Source of the DNA: an uncultured Marinobacter sp.
Lineage (GTDB): Bacteria; Pseudomonadota; Gammaproteobacteria; Pseudomonadales; Oleiphilaceae
Direction: 5' to 3'
Length of the DNA: 64,000 nt
Assembly (NCBI RefSeq): GCF_946886895.1
Contig: NZ_CAMPJO010000007.1
Location: 172,974-236,973 of the forward strand
This document shows positions 27,793 through 38,109 of the stretch, in pieces. How positions within the stretch are numbered: the first letter of the stretch is position 1; the number at the start of each line of letters is the position of its first letter. Below the pieces are notes generated by a model that was given only the letters and a program-made list of their open reading frames with translations, was not told where the DNA came from and made no database searches. Made by a program: the position numbers and the translations under genes.

Positions 27793-29366
27793 TCCGGAGT
27801 CTCGTCCGGGGCGCAGGGTGCGCCCTGTGATCCGGCTATGGGCAGGGTAAAGAAGAAGCGGGCACCCCCATCGTCCGGGCGCTCAAAACCGATATCGCCG
27901 TCTTGCGCCTGGATCAGGGAACGGCAGGTTGGCAATCCGATGCCCATGCCATCTTCCTTGGTGGTGAAAAACGGCAGGAACAGTTTGTCTTCGGCATCCT
28001 CGGGCAACCCGATGCCATGATCTCGCACCTCGACCCGCACGCAGCTCTCTCCGGAGCGGCAGGCACTGACCTCCACCGGTGCCGATGACTCAGCACTCCG
28101 GGTGGCTTCCAGTGCGTTACGGATGAGGTTGAGGGCAACCTGCTGCACCTGGATCGGATCCGCCAGAACCTCCGGCAAATCCTCCGCCAGCGACAGTTCG
28201 ATGGCGCCTTCGTTGTTGCGCATATCCACTTCCGCGAACTGGCGGGTATCTTCCAGCAGCGTCGCTATCGACAACACTTCCTTTCCGGTGGCGGGCTTTT
28301 TCATGAACCGCCGGATCCGCCGGATGATTTCGCTGGCGCGGTGAGACTGCGCTTCAATCTTGTCGAGGGTTTCCCCGAGCAATCCGAGGTCCGGGCTTTC
28401 CTTGCCCATCATGCGTTTGGCTACGCGGGCATAATTGGTGATCGCGGTCAGGGGCTGGTTCACTTCGTGAGCAACGCCGGCCGCCATTTCGCCCATGGTG
28501 GTCAAGCGGGAGGTGTGGGCCAGCTGCTCACGCTGCTCCTGAACCACCTCACGGGCCTCATCCAGCGCCCGCTCGCTCTCCAGCTCGGCGGTGATGTCGC
28601 GAAACACCACCACGGCGCCGTGCAATTCCTCACCATCCAGCTTGGGCGTTGACCGATACTCCGCCGGGAAGCCGGTACCATCGGCCCGCAACATGCGAAT
28701 ATCCCGCTGGTTCTCGGCTGCACCCTGGCGACAGGTTGCCCGGACCGGCAGCGAGTCGGGACAGGCCGATGCCGTAGCGAAGTGGGTCTGGAAGAAATCG
28801 CGGCCCACCAGATCCTCGACCGGACACCCGGTGATCCGGGCCGCGGCAGGATTGGCAAACTCAATCACCCCGTTTTCGTCGAGACCGTAAATGCCCTCGG
28901 TGATGGCGTTGAGAATGCGAGCCTGGTCACCTTGCAGCTCCCGGTTCCGGGCCTGCAACTCACGCTCCAGGCGGATAACGCTGGCGTGCGTTTTCACCCG
29001 CGCAATCACTTCCTGGGACTGGAACGGCTTCGAGATATAGTCGGCGCCACCCAGTGAAAAACCTTTTACCTTGGCCTGCAGATCATCCAGTGCCGAAAGG
29101 AACACCACGGCGCAATCCGCCGTCCCGGGATTGGCTTTCAGGCGCTGGCACACCTCATAGCCGTCCATCTCGGGCATCATGATATCGAGCAGGATCACTT
29201 CAGGCTGGTGGCGTTGGGCAAGGTCCAGGGCTTTTTCACCTTCATTGGCAATCAGCAGCCGGTAACCTTTGTCTTTCAGGGTCTCGTAGAGGACTTTCAG
29301 GTTCTGCGGATTATCGTCCACCAGCAGAACCGTCACCTCGGAATTCTCACTGACAACTTCAGTCAT
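27789..29366 (-). CDS. REC-PAS histidine kinase
   Basis: A 525-residue cytoplasmic sensor kinase from the ATG at 29366 (a GTG at 29393 is possible). Order: receiver domain (about 12-125) with phospho-acceptor D61 in VILLDIMMPEMDGYEV; PAS domain (about 155-270) with ILNAITEGIYGLDENGVIEF; dimerisation domain with H300 in GVAHEVNQPLTAITNYARV; ATPase with N-box NLIRNALEA, GIGLPED and GMGIGLPTC. No membrane helix, so it senses a cytoplasmic signal or takes phosphate from another kinase through its own receiver. It follows a FixJ-type regulator gene by 45 bases and forms a pair with it. Confidence 0.92.
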   Translation of the reverse strand: MTEVVSENSEVTVLLVDDNPQNLKVLYETLKDKGYRLLIANEGEKALDLAQRHQPEVILLDIMMPEMDGYEVCQRLKANPGTADCAVVFLSALDDLQAKVKGFSLGGADYISKPFQSQEVIARVKTHASVIRLERELQARNRELQGDQARILNAITEGIYGLDENGVIEFANPAAARITGCPVEDLVGRDFFQTHFATASACPDSLPVRATCRQGAAENQRDIRMLRADGTGFPAEYRSTPKLDGEELHGAVVVFRDITAELESERALDEAREVVQEQREQLAHTSRLTTMGEMAAGVAHEVNQPLTAITNYARVAKRMMGKESPDLGLLGETLDKIEAQSHRASEIIRRIRRFMKKPATGKEVLSIATLLEDTRQFAEVDMRNNEGAIELSLAEDLPEVLADPIQVQQVALNLIRNALEATRSAESSAPVEVSACRSGESCVRVEVRDHGIGLPEDAEDKLFLPFFTTKEDGMGIGLPTCRSLIQAQDGDIGFERPDDGGARFFFTLPIAGSQGAPCAPDETPD

Positions 29367-29411
29367 AGAAACAGAGCCGGTTGAAAACGTCACCGTATAA
29401 TGCCGCTGGCA

Positions 29412-30038
29412 TTACCGGGCGTCGATAAGGTCCTTTACTGACAGGACCATGCGCACCAGGTGAGCAAGCGAGTGGGTGCCCATCTTGTGCATCACCCGGG
29501 AGCGGTGGATTTCCACCGTTCGCTGGCTGATTTCCAGCTCAATGGCGATCACCTTGTTGGCCTGGCCGGCGATCATCCGATCCATGATTTCATGCTCCCG
29601 GGGCGTCAGGCTCTTGATGCGCCGGATAATCTCCTGCTTTTCGTCCAGGGATTTCCGCTGCTCCAGATCCTGTTCCAGGGCCGCCTCAATTTTCTCCAGC
29701 AGGGCCTCTTCACGGTAAGGCTTCTGAATGAAGTCCACGGCGCCCTCTTTCATGGCGTCCACGGCCATGGGCACGTCACCGTGGCCCGTCACGAAAATGA
29801 TGGGAAGGATGGAGTGCTTGTCGTTCAGCTTTTTCTGCAGCTCCATGCCATCCATGCCGGGCATGCGGATATCCAGCACAATACAACCCGCCATCTTGTC
29901 GGAATAATCCTTCAGGAAGGCGTTAGCGCTGTCGTAGGTCTTGACCGGCTTGCCGTCGGATTTCAGCAGCAGCTCCAGGGAATCACGAACCGCCTCGTCA
30001 TCCTCTACTACAAATACGGTTTGCTGGATATCAGTCAT
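29412..30038 (-). CDS. FixJ/NarL-type response regulator
   Basis: A 208-residue regulator. The receiver domain (1-120) has the acidic pair at D13/D14, the phosphorylation site D56 (VLDIRMPGMDGMEL) and the conserved lysine in FIQKPYREEALLEKI. A linker follows, then a LuxR-type helix-turn-helix (LTPREHEIMDRMIAGQANKV, ISQRTVEIHRSRVMHKM). It is transcribed before the REC-PAS kinase and is its likely phosphorylation target. Genes controlled are unknown; FixJ-like pairs of this form often tune energy or acetate/ethanol metabolism, but nothing here proves it. Confidence 0.93.
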   Translation of the reverse strand: MTDIQQTVFVVEDDEAVRDSLELLLKSDGKPVKTYDSANAFLKDYSDKMAGCIVLDIRMPGMDGMELQKKLNDKHSILPIIFVTGHGDVPMAVDAMKEGAVDFIQKPYREEALLEKIEAALEQDLEQRKSLDEKQEIIRRIKSLTPREHEIMDRMIAGQANKVIAIELEISQRTVEIHRSRVMHKMGTHSLAHLVRMVLSVKDLIDAR

Positions 30039-30076
30039 GGGTGTGTTCTCTCCTGTCCGTTTTCTTATCGGGCCGG

Positions 30077-32512
30077 TCAGTGAATTGACGGGTCCTTGTG
30101 TTCGTCACGGGCATGTTCCTGGCGTTCGTGTTCCCGCATTTTTTCGAGCCGTTGCTGGATAATGCCAAAAACGCTCTGCTTCGGGTACCTGCCCTTGTCA
30201 TCCGCCTTGCCCGCCGGTTTGCCCAACAGCAGCGTGATGGCCTCTTCTACCCGGGACACCGAATACACCGAGAAGCCTCCCCGGCGCACCGCCTGCACCA
30301 CTTCGCTGTCCAGCATCAGATTCTGGACATTGGTGGCCGGCACGATAACGCCGTGGGTTCCGGTGAGCCCGCCCTTCAACTGGCAGGTCGTGAAAAACCC
30401 TTCCACCTTCTCATTCACGCCACCAATAGGCTGCACCTCACCAAACTGGTTTACGGATCCGGTGATGGCCAGGTCCTGTCGCACCGGGATACCGGATAGC
30501 GACGACACCAGCGCGCACAACTCCGCCAGGGAAGCGCTGTCACCATCCACTTCCCCGTAGTTCTGCTCAAAGGTGAGGCTCGCAGACAGGTGCATGGGGT
30601 CATTCACCGCAAAGTGGGATGCCAGCCAGGAGCTGAGAATCATCACCCCCTTGGAGTGAATATTGCCACCGAGTTTCACATCCCGCTCGATGTCGATCAC
30701 CGCACCATCCCCATAATAGCAGGTCGCGGTCACCCGGTTCGAAAGCCCGAACTCAAAACCACCGGTGGACAGCACCGACAGCGCATTCACCTGACCAATA
30801 CAGGTGCCGGTGGTCGATACGAGTGTCGAGCCGTCACGGATGGAATCGTAGAACTGATCACGAATCCGGCTGCTGCGGTATTTGGCGCTCTCCAGCGCGC
30901 GTTCGACATGCACATCCTGAATCAGCCGGGCACCGGCCTGCCGGGCCCAGAAATCCGACTCCCGAAGCAGGTTGGCAATATCCGCCGCATGCAGCGACAA
31001 CCGATCCTGGTGCTCGGCCATACGGGCGCTGTGCTCGATCACCCGGGCAACCGCCTTGCTGGAACAATGCAGGAGGTTCTTTTCACTCACCAGGCTGGCA
31101 ATGAACTTGGCGTACAGCAACTGGCTGTCATCGGAGCGGTACATCTCGTTCTCGAAGTCCGCCGTTACCCGGAACAGCTCGGCAAATTCGGGGTCGTACT
31201 CCTGCAACAGCATCCAGGTCTCACGGTCACCGAACAACACAATCTTGACGTCCAGTGGCACCGCTTCCGGCTCGATGGATATGGTGCCGGAAAGCGTCAG
31301 CTCCCGCTCCAGGGAATTGATCTGGATGGACCGGGACCGCAAGGCGCGCTTGAGCCCATCCCAGACAAACGGCTGCTCCAGCACCTTGATGGCATCCATC
31401 AGCAGATAGCCACCATTGGCACGATGCAGGCTGCCCGGGCGAATCAGGGAAAAATCGGTAAACACCGTGCCCTTGTAGGTCACATTTTCCACATACCCAA
31501 ACAGGTTGTGGTAGGTCGGGTTGTCCTCCACCACCACCGGAACCTCATTGGTCTTCTGGTGCACCAGCAGGTTCACCAGGTAACGGCGAGGCATCTTCTT
31601 GTCCAGGGAAGCGTAGGCAATGGCGGCCTGCTCCTCGTTGTCGTCCAGGAAGATGTCCAGATTTTCAATCAGATCGGCGCGAATCTGCTTCAGGTACGAC
31701 ACCACATCGGGTAAATCCTTGTACTTTTCCGTCAACTCGTCAATTTGGTGGCCGGAAATGCCCTCCAGGGTTTCCTGGTTCAGCGCCTGCTGCTTGTCGG
31801 CGTATTCCTGCTCCCAGTCCGCCAGCTTTCTCAGCGCCTGCCGAAGCTTCTTCTCCAGCCGGTTGATCACCTCTTCAAACTTGTCCCGCTGCTCCTCGGT
31901 CAGCGCCTGGAAAGACTCCGCCGTGTGAGGCTCTTTACCGTTCATGGCCACCAGGCGATAGCCGCCGGGTGTGGTGACGGTCAGGCTCACTTTTTTGCGC
32001 CGGGCCTGGGCAGCGACCCGCTCCAGTTCATCTTCCTGCTTCTTGCCATACTCATTCTTGAGCTGTTCGGAGCGCTCCAGAAAGCTGTCACTGTCAAACG
32101 TCTGCGGAATCACCTTCACCAGGCGGCTCATCAGCTTTTCCAGATCCTGCTTGAGCTCGGTACCCTTACCGGCCGGCAGCTTGAGCAGTTTGGGGATGCG
32201 AGGCTCTTCGAAATTGGCCACATAGCACCAGTCATGACTGGCCTGGCCACTGTCCACATGGTGTTCCAGGTAACGCAGCATCATGGTGCGCTTGCCAAGG
32301 CCATTCCGGCCCACAGCGTAGACGTTATAGCCCCCGTGGGGCATGGCCAGAGCAAACCGGACGGCTTCCTGGGCACGGTTCTGACCGACGATTTCGGCCA
32401 ACGGCTCCAGTTGCCTGGTGGTTTTGAATGGCAGATCTTTCAGAACACAGGCTTTATAAAGCTGGTGCAGAGACAGTGACTTCAAGGTTCGGTCCTGTAA
32501 CAGTTGACGCAT
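30077..32512 (-). CDS. Lon-like ATP-dependent protease (LonB/AAA_32 type)
   Basis: An 811-residue protein from the ATG at 32512 (the frame continues to 32593). The N-terminal region contains a P-loop NTPase with Walker A-like GRNGLGKRT near residue 70, then a long coiled-coil stretch (about 160-290, ERVAAQARRKKVSLTV, NRLEKKLRQALRKLADWEQE). The C-terminal Lon peptidase domain has catalytic S659 in GDSASLAEL and K702 in GGVNEKVEGFF, a spacing of 43 as in Lon. It differs from classical Lon by lacking its N-terminal substrate domain. Cytoplasmic protein quality control is likely. Its promoter region is shared with a PilZ-domain gene. Confidence 0.9.
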   Translation of the reverse strand: MRQLLQDRTLKSLSLHQLYKACVLKDLPFKTTRQLEPLAEIVGQNRAQEAVRFALAMPHGGYNVYAVGRNGLGKRTMMLRYLEHHVDSGQASHDWCYVANFEEPRIPKLLKLPAGKGTELKQDLEKLMSRLVKVIPQTFDSDSFLERSEQLKNEYGKKQEDELERVAAQARRKKVSLTVTTPGGYRLVAMNGKEPHTAESFQALTEEQRDKFEEVINRLEKKLRQALRKLADWEQEYADKQQALNQETLEGISGHQIDELTEKYKDLPDVVSYLKQIRADLIENLDIFLDDNEEQAAIAYASLDKKMPRRYLVNLLVHQKTNEVPVVVEDNPTYHNLFGYVENVTYKGTVFTDFSLIRPGSLHRANGGYLLMDAIKVLEQPFVWDGLKRALRSRSIQINSLERELTLSGTISIEPEAVPLDVKIVLFGDRETWMLLQEYDPEFAELFRVTADFENEMYRSDDSQLLYAKFIASLVSEKNLLHCSSKAVARVIEHSARMAEHQDRLSLHAADIANLLRESDFWARQAGARLIQDVHVERALESAKYRSSRIRDQFYDSIRDGSTLVSTTGTCIGQVNALSVLSTGGFEFGLSNRVTATCYYGDGAVIDIERDVKLGGNIHSKGVMILSSWLASHFAVNDPMHLSASLTFEQNYGEVDGDSASLAELCALVSSLSGIPVRQDLAITGSVNQFGEVQPIGGVNEKVEGFFTTCQLKGGLTGTHGVIVPATNVQNLMLDSEVVQAVRRGGFSVYSVSRVEEAITLLLGKPAGKADDKGRYPKQSVFGIIQQRLEKMREHERQEHARDEHKDPSIH

Positions 32513-32730
32513 TGGCCGGTCATTGTAGATTCTGCGCACCGGTCTGTCGCGTTCGTGACGAAGATTTCCGGGATACGGGAAAGTCGCCGCCATTTTGCTG
32601 TGCAGTTCACACTTTTACAGGCGATCATTTTTCACCCAGAAGTCCTGGAACTACACTTCATCCCCCGGCGGGCGAAATACCTGCCCCAGGCCGGCAGACA
32701 ACAACGACAATACAGCAATGGACGCACCGT

Positions 32731-33108
32731 ATGACGAATGATTCCGCAGATCGCAGAATCAAGGATCGCTATCCGGCCTCCTGCCTGAAGGTTCAACTCC
32801 GGGAGCGAGGCTTCTTTGGCCGAAGCCGGCCGGCCCTGCCAGTGAGTTGTCTGGGTCTGAACCGCTATGGCATGGCGGTCTGGTGCCCCCGGCCAGTGGA
32901 GCCGGGCGCCCGTCTGTTCATGGACTTCGCGGGCAAATACATCAATGAGTCGAGGGTCGGCGCCCGGGTGGTCAATTGCCAGCCATTCCAGGCTGGCTAC
33001 CGCATCAGTGTGCAGTTCAGCTATTGCCTGGACAAGAAAGGGTATTCCCGGACGGTGGACAATGCCCTGTCGCGGATAGAAGGTTTCTACAACCGTTTCG
33101 CCAGCTGA
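32731..33108 (+). CDS. PilZ-domain-like protein
   Basis: A 125-residue protein from the ATG at 32731 (the frame is open from 32428, but the upstream part is antisense to the protease gene). It begins MTNDSADRRIKDRYPASCLK, where RRIKDR fits the RxxxR half of a PilZ c-di-GMP site. LGLNRYGMAVWCPRPVEPGA fits the position of the DxSxxG half but is degenerate (LNRYG). The small beta-barrel pattern supports PilZ. Binding of c-di-GMP is uncertain because of the altered second motif. It may act in motility or surface control. Confidence 0.7.
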   Translation: MTNDSADRRIKDRYPASCLKVQLRERGFFGRSRPALPVSCLGLNRYGMAVWCPRPVEPGARLFMDFAGKYINESRVGARVVNCQPFQAGYRISVQFSYCLDKKGYSRTVDNALSRIEGFYNRFAS

Positions 33109-33122
33109 GCCCTGTTGCGCCG

Positions 33123-33593
33123 TCAGAACAACCCGGCATCCAGGCTGGCGGCCACATACATCCCCAGTTCCCGGCACTGCGTTTCAAACTCATCCCGGTA
33201 ATCTCCCCGACAGATCAGGGGGTCCTGAATCCGCTTCCAGCGCAGCCCGGTAGTGATGCTGTCGATGGCCCGGCGGGTACCCGTGCCGTCATGGCCGGCG
33301 CGGATGTAGTAAGCAAAGGGCAAGCCCTGGGTTTGCTCCAGGCACGGGTAGTAGCTGCGGTCGAAGAAGTCCTTCAGGGCGCCACTCATATAACCGAGAT
33401 TTTCCGTGGTGCCGAGAATAATGGCGTCGCAGGCCAGAATGTCGTCAGGCCCGGCATCCAGAGGGGCCAGCACGGTGACTTCAACGTTTTCGATATCGCT
33501 ATGGCAGGCACCCTGCGCTACGGCATCCCGTAACCTGAGGGTGTTCGGGGAAGGCGCATGGGCAACAATGAGCAACTTCTTTTTGCTGTCCAT
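33123..33593 (-). CDS. Flavodoxin-family NAD(P)H-dependent FMN reductase-like protein
   Basis: A 156-residue flavodoxin-like fold protein. MDSKKKLLIVAHAPSPNTLR is the first strand and phosphate-binding loop, and ILGTTENLGYMSGALKDFFD holds the second FMN-binding loop (GTxxN/YxG). A redox role for quinones or similar acceptors is likely, with substrate unknown. It begins 21 bases after the recA stop with no terminator between, so it can share the recA transcript and could be DNA-damage inducible. It is convergent with the PilZ gene with a 14-base gap. Confidence 0.85.
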   Translation of the reverse strand: MDSKKKLLIVAHAPSPNTLRLRDAVAQGACHSDIENVEVTVLAPLDAGPDDILACDAIILGTTENLGYMSGALKDFFDRSYYPCLEQTQGLPFAYYIRAGHDGTGTRRAIDSITTGLRWKRIQDPLICRGDYRDEFETQCRELGMYVAASLDAGLF

Positions 33594-33613
33594 GGGCCCT
33601 CTCCCGGCAATAC

Positions 33614-34660
33614 TTAAAGCAACTCGCCGCTGGCTTCCGCCGGGGCCTCAGCAGCCTCTTTTTTGGAGACCGGCTTCGGCATCAGCTTGTCGCGCACCGC
33701 AGCTTCGATTTCGTTGGCAATATCCAGGTTTTCTTCGAGGAATTTGCAGGCATTCGCCTTACCCTGGCCGATCTTGTCGCCCTTGTAGGCGTACCAGGCG
33801 CCGGACTTGTCCACGAAGCCTTCTTTCACACCCATGTCGAGCACTTCCGCCATGTGGTAGATGCCCTTGCCGTACATGATCTGGAACTCGGCCTGTTTGA
33901 ACGGCGGGGAGACCTTGTTCTTGACCACCTTCACCCGGGTTTCGTTACCCACCACTTCATCGCCGTCTTTCACCGAGCCAATGCGGCGAATGTCGAGGCG
34001 GACAGAGCAGTAGAATTTCAGCGCGTTACCGCCGGTGGTGGTTTCCGGGCTGCCGAACATAACGCCAATTTTCATGCGGATCTGATTGATGAAGATCAGC
34101 AGGCAGTTGGCATGCTTGACGTTACCCGTCAGTTTACGCAGCGCCTGCGACATCAATCGCGCTTGCAGGCCCACGTGGCTGTCGCCCATCTCACCCTCAA
34201 TTTCCGCTTTCGGGGTCAGCGCTGCCACGGAATCCACAATGATGACGTCCACTGCGTTGGAGCGTACCAGCATGTCAACAATTTCCAGGGCCTGCTCGCC
34301 GGTATCCGGCTGCGACACCAGCAGGTCATCCACGTTCACACCCAGTTTTTCGGCGTAGACCGGGTCCAGGGCATGCTCGGCATCAACAAAGGCACAGGTT
34401 TTTCCGGCTTTCTGCGCTTCGGCAATCACCTGCAGCGTCAGCGTGGTCTTGCCGGAGCTTTCTGGCCCGTAGATTTCACAGACACGGCCATAAGGCAGGC
34501 CACCGATGCCCAGCGCCACGTCCAGGCCAAGGGAACCGGTGGACACCGCAGGAATGGCTTCACGGGGCTGGTCGCCCATTTTCATCACGGCGCCTTTACC
34601 GAACTGACGTTCGATCTGGCTCAGTGCTGCGTTCAATGCTTTCTTGCGGCTGTCATCCAT
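33614..34660 (-). CDS. recA: Recombinase RecA
   Basis: A 348-residue RecA (E. coli 353). [26 protein letters not shown] at the N-terminus, Walker [10 protein letters not shown] near residue 66, the L2-region motif [20 protein letters not shown] and an acidic-tailed C-terminus. It forms filaments on single-stranded DNA, performs strand exchange and triggers LexA cleavage. A LexA box lies 19 bases upstream of the ATG. The usual downstream partner recX is absent; a flavodoxin-like gene occupies that place. Confidence 0.99.
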   Translation of the reverse strand: MDDSRKKALNAALSQIERQFGKGAVMKMGDQPREAIPAVSTGSLGLDVALGIGGLPYGRVCEIYGPESSGKTTLTLQVIAEAQKAGKTCAFVDAEHALDPVYAEKLGVNVDDLLVSQPDTGEQALEIVDMLVRSNAVDVIIVDSVAALTPKAEIEGEMGDSHVGLQARLMSQALRKLTGNVKHANCLLIFINQIRMKIGVMFGSPETTTGGNALKFYCSVRLDIRRIGSVKDGDEVVGNETRVKVVKNKVSPPFKQAEFQIMYGKGIYHMAEVLDMGVKEGFVDKSGAWYAYKGDKIGQGKANACKFLEENLDIANEIEAAVRDKLMPKPVSKKEAAEAPAEASGELL

Positions 34661-34678
34661 CAGTGCAAACCCTCATGC

Positions 34679-34694
34679 CTGTATATTTGAACAG
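34679..34694 (-). promoter_or_regulatory. LexA (SOS) box of recA
   Basis: CTGTATATTTGAACAG is a CTG-N10-CAG palindrome matching the LexA consensus and overlaps the probable recA -10 (TATACA on the minus strand, with TTGTGT 16 bases upstream). LexA is expected to repress recA until DNA damage. Confidence 0.9.
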
Positions 34695-34745
34695 TATTAA
34701 AACACAACCCGAAAGAGAGACCAACCCCCCAACCTGTGAAAACCG

Positions 34746-35246
34746 TCAGGGTTCGCCAAGAAATTCACTGACTCCCCGCAGGGCAAAGCAGACCGCCTGT
34801 CTGCGCACCTGATCCCGGTCTCCATCAAAACGCTGGATAACCGCCTCGGTGTTGGTGGTGCTGCTGCCCCAGGCGAACCATACGGTGCCCACCGGCTTGT
34901 CTTCACTACCGCCGCCCGGGCCCGCCACGCCACTGATGGCCACGGCGATGTTGGCTCCGGTGGTGGCGAGTGCCCCCGCAACCATTTCCCGCACCACCGG
35001 TTCGCTCACCGCCCCGTGCGCTGCCAGTGACCCCGGCGTCACGCCCAGCAATTGCTGTTTTGCCTCATTGCTGTAGGTAACCAGCCCGCCGACCATGTAG
35101 GCTGACGAGCCGGCCCGGTCCGTCAGCACTTTCGCCACCCAGCCACCGGTGCAGCTCTCAGCCGTGGCAATCGTGTGCCTACGGGCAAGCAGCCGGTCAG
35201 CCAGTTCATGACCGGCCGCTTCCAATTGCGGATCACTGGCATCCAT
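34746..35246 (-). CDS. pncC: CinA C-terminal-domain nicotinamide-nucleotide amidase
   Basis: A 166-residue single-domain protein from the ATG at 35246, which has GGAG six bases upstream (an ATG at 35252 is too close to it). [20 protein letters not shown] and [20 protein letters not shown] are the family's conserved segments. Stand-alone CinA C-domains such as E. coli PncC deamidate NMN to nicotinate mononucleotide, recycling pyridine nucleotides. It lies upstream of recA, the order seen in many gammaproteobacteria, and is divergent from mutS. Confidence 0.92.
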   Translation of the reverse strand: MDASDPQLEAAGHELADRLLARRHTIATAESCTGGWVAKVLTDRAGSSAYMVGGLVTYSNEAKQQLLGVTPGSLAAHGAVSEPVVREMVAGALATTGANIAVAISGVAGPGGGSEDKPVGTVWFAWGSSTTNTEAVIQRFDGDRDQVRRQAVCFALRGVSEFLGEP

Positions 35247-35328
35247 AATCATCTCCTTCGTTTCATCACGGGCGTTATTTTCTTACAATTCACGCTTTCA
35301 CCCAACGCCAGGCAATCCGGACCCGTTC

Positions 35329-37959
35329 ATGTCAGCAGCCCAGACCGATCTCTCCCAGCACACCCCCATGATGCAACAGTACCTGAAAATCAAGGGCCAG
35401 CATCCCAACGAGCTGGTGTTCTACCGCATGGGGGATTTCTACGAGCTGTTTTACGAAGATGCCAAACGGGCCGCCGAGCTGATGGACATCACCCTGACCG
35501 CCCGAGGGCAGTCCGGAGGCAATCCGATTCCCATGGCGGGCATTCCTTACCACTCGTCTGAAGGCTACATTGCCCGGCTGGTTCGTGCCGGTCAATCCAT
35601 CGCCATTTGCGAACAGATCGGCGACCCGGCCACCAGCAAGGGCCCGGTTGATCGCCAGGTGGTGCGGATTGTCACACCCGGGACCCTGAGCGACGACGCC
35701 TATCTGGAAGACCGGCGAGACAATCTTCTGGTTGCCATCTACAGCCACAAGGAGCAGTTCGGGTTTGCCTCCCTGGACATTTCCAGCGGCCGTTTCGCGG
35801 TCTCGGAACTGGCGGATGTCGACGCTCTGCAAGGCGAGCTGCAACGGCTGAGACCGGCGGAACTCCTGGTCAGCGAGGATTTTCCCTACCAGGAGGTGCT
35901 GGACGGCTACACCGGCATTCGGCGCCAGGGCCCCTGGCTGTTTGAACCGGACACCGCCCGCCGGGTGATCACCCAGCAGTTGCAGGTGCGGGATCTGACC
36001 GGCTTTGGCTGCGAGGACCTGACCCTGGCGGTTTGCGCCGCCGGCTGTCTGTTGCAATATGCCCGCGAGACCCAGCGCACCGCCCTGCCCCACATCCGCA
36101 AGCTGACCCGGGAGCGGCGCGACGAGGCGGTCATTCTGGACGCCGCCAGCCGACGCAACCTGGAAATCGACACCAACCTGATGGGCGGCCATCTGCATAC
36201 CCTGGCCTGGGTAATGGATCGCACCGCCACCGCCATGGGCGGCCGGGAACTGCGCCGCTGGCTGAACCGGCCACTGCGGGATGTCAGCATTGTCCGCCAG
36301 CGCCAGCAGGCGGTTTCAGCCCTGCTGGACGGGTTTCACTATGAGCCCGTGCACGACCTGCTGAAAGCCATTGGTGATATCGAGCGCGTCCTGGCCCGCG
36401 TGGCCCTGCGTTCAGCACGCCCCCGGGATCTGGCGCGACTGCGGGACGCCTTCCAGGCCCTGCCGGATCTGCAACAGGCCCTGGCGCCGGTGAACTCCCA
36501 GCATATCGTCAAGCTGGCCACCACCATCAGCGAATACCCGGAACTGGCGGACCTGCTGGAACGGGCCATCATCGATAACCCGCCGGTGGTGATCCGTGAA
36601 GGTGGCGTGATCCGAGAAGGCTTTGACAACGAACTGGACGAGCTGCGCAACATCAGCGAAAACGCCGGTCAGTACCTGCTGGACGTGGAAACCCGTGAAC
36701 GCGAGCGCACCGGCATCAGCACCCTGAAAGTGGGTTATAACCGGGTTCATGGCTACTACATTGAAATCACCCGGGCCCAGTCCGCCCAGGCCCCGGCAGA
36801 CTATATTCGTCGCCAGACCCTGAAAAATGCCGAGCGTTTCATTACCCCGGAACTGAAGGAATTCGAAGACAAGGCGCTGAGCGCCAAGAGCCGGGCCCTG
36901 TTCCGGGAGAAAGCGCTGTACGACGAGGTTCTGGAACAGGTGGCGGGGCAACTGGCACCTCTGCAGGATGCCGCCCAGGCCCTGGCGGAACTCGATGTGC
37001 TGAGCAACTTCGCCGAGCGCGCCACCAGCCTGAGGTTTGCGCCCCCGGAATTTACCGACTCGCCCGGCTTCGACATTGAGGAGGGTCGCCATCCCGTGGT
37101 GGAACAGCTGCTTGATGAACCCTTCGTGCCCAACAACCTGCTGATGGATCACCAGCGCCGGATGCTGGTGATCACCGGTCCCAACATGGGCGGTAAGTCC
37201 ACCTACATGCGCCAGGCGGCCCTGATCGCCCTGCTCGCCTATACCGGCAGTTTTGTCCCGGCCAACCGCGCCGTACTGGGGCCAGTGGATCGTATCTTCA
37301 CGCGCATGGGTTCTTCCGATGACATTGCCGGCGGCCGGTCAACCTTTATGGTGGAGATGACGGAAACCGCCAACATCCTGCACAACGCCACCGAACACAG
37401 CCTGGTACTGATGGACGAGGTCGGGCGCGGCACCAGCACCTTCGACGGCCTGTCCCTGGCCTGGGCCACCGCGGAAAACCTGGCAAAGCACATCCGCTGC
37501 TATACCCTGTTCGCCACCCACTATTTCGAGCTGACTCAACTGGCGGACGAGCTTGAACACGCCGTCAACGTTCACCTGACCGCCACCGAACACGACGACA
37601 GTATTGTTTTCCTTCACAATGTTCACGACGGACCCGCCAGCCAGAGCTATGGCCTGCAGGTCGCCAAGCTGGCGGGTGTGCCCCAGGAGGTGATCCGCAA
37701 CGCCAAGATCCAGCTGTCCCACCTGGAAGGCTCGGCGACGCCAGCGGCGCCGGTGAGCTCCGCGGCCAGCCAGGCCCCGGCCGAACCCCGGCCAAAGGCC
37801 GGGCACGAGGTCAGCGAAGCGGTGCATCAGGGCGACATGTTCGCCAGCCTGGAACCCAGCGTGGTTGAGGAGGCACTGAAAACACTGGACCTGGATGACC
37901 TGACACCCCGTGAAGCGATGAACCGGCTTTATGAACTGAAGGCATTACTGGATAAATAG
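35329..37959 (+). CDS. mutS: DNA mismatch repair protein MutS
   Basis: An 876-residue mismatch-recognition ATPase (E. coli 853). The N-terminal mismatch domain has [11 protein letters not shown], containing the F-x-E motif that stacks on mispaired bases. The clamp and lever region spans about 270-570. The ATPase has Walker [16 protein letters not shown] near residue 616, Walker [17 protein letters not shown] and the switch [10 protein letters not shown]. The C-terminal tetramerisation tail follows an alanine/proline-rich linker ([19 protein letters not shown]). It acts with MutL in the cytoplasm. No mutL in the window. Confidence 0.98.
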   Translation: MSAAQTDLSQHTPMMQQYLKIKGQHPNELVFYRMGDFYELFYEDAKRAAELMDITLTARGQSGGNPIPMAGIPYHSSEGYIARLVRAGQSIAICEQIGDPATSKGPVDRQVVRIVTPGTLSDDAYLEDRRDNLLVAIYSHKEQFGFASLDISSGRFAVSELADVDALQGELQRLRPAELLVSEDFPYQEVLDGYTGIRRQGPWLFEPDTARRVITQQLQVRDLTGFGCEDLTLAVCAAGCLLQYARETQRTALPHIRKLTRERRDEAVILDAASRRNLEIDTNLMGGHLHTLAWVMDRTATAMGGRELRRWLNRPLRDVSIVRQRQQAVSALLDGFHYEPVHDLLKAIGDIERVLARVALRSARPRDLARLRDAFQALPDLQQALAPVNSQHIVKLATTISEYPELADLLERAIIDNPPVVIREGGVIREGFDNELDELRNISENAGQYLLDVETRERERTGISTLKVGYNRVHGYYIEITRAQSAQAPADYIRRQTLKNAERFITPELKEFEDKALSAKSRALFREKALYDEVLEQVAGQLAPLQDAAQALAELDVLSNFAERATSLRFAPPEFTDSPGFDIEEGRHPVVEQLLDEPFVPNNLLMDHQRRMLVITGPNMGGKSTYMRQAALIALLAYTGSFVPANRAVLGPVDRIFTRMGSSDDIAGGRSTFMVEMTETANILHNATEHSLVLMDEVGRGTSTFDGLSLAWATAENLAKHIRCYTLFATHYFELTQLADELEHAVNVHLTATEHDDSIVFLHNVHDGPASQSYGLQVAKLAGVPQEVIRNAKIQLSHLEGSATPAAPVSSAASQAPAEPRPKAGHEVSEAVHQGDMFASLEPSVVEEALKTLDLDDLTPREAMNRLYELKALLDK

Positions 37960-38001
37960 CGCGGAATTGACCTGGGTAATAAGGATATAGCCGTCAGACG
38001 C

Positions 38002-38030
38002 TTGCGGCTGCGCGGGTCGCTCCCTACAAT
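38002..38030 (+). promoter_or_regulatory. Putative fdxA promoter
   Basis: TTGCGG (38002-38007), 17-base spacer, TACAAT (38025-38030, 5 of 6 to the -10 consensus), 80 bases before the fdxA ATG. The -35 is weak. A small GCGCC/GGCGC hairpin lies in the leader. Tentative. Confidence 0.4.
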
Positions 38031-38109
38031 GTCGCGCACTAAAATATAACGGTGGCGCCCGCAGGCGCTCCTGATGAGACTGACCGACCACTGGACCAGG
38101 GATCTGACT

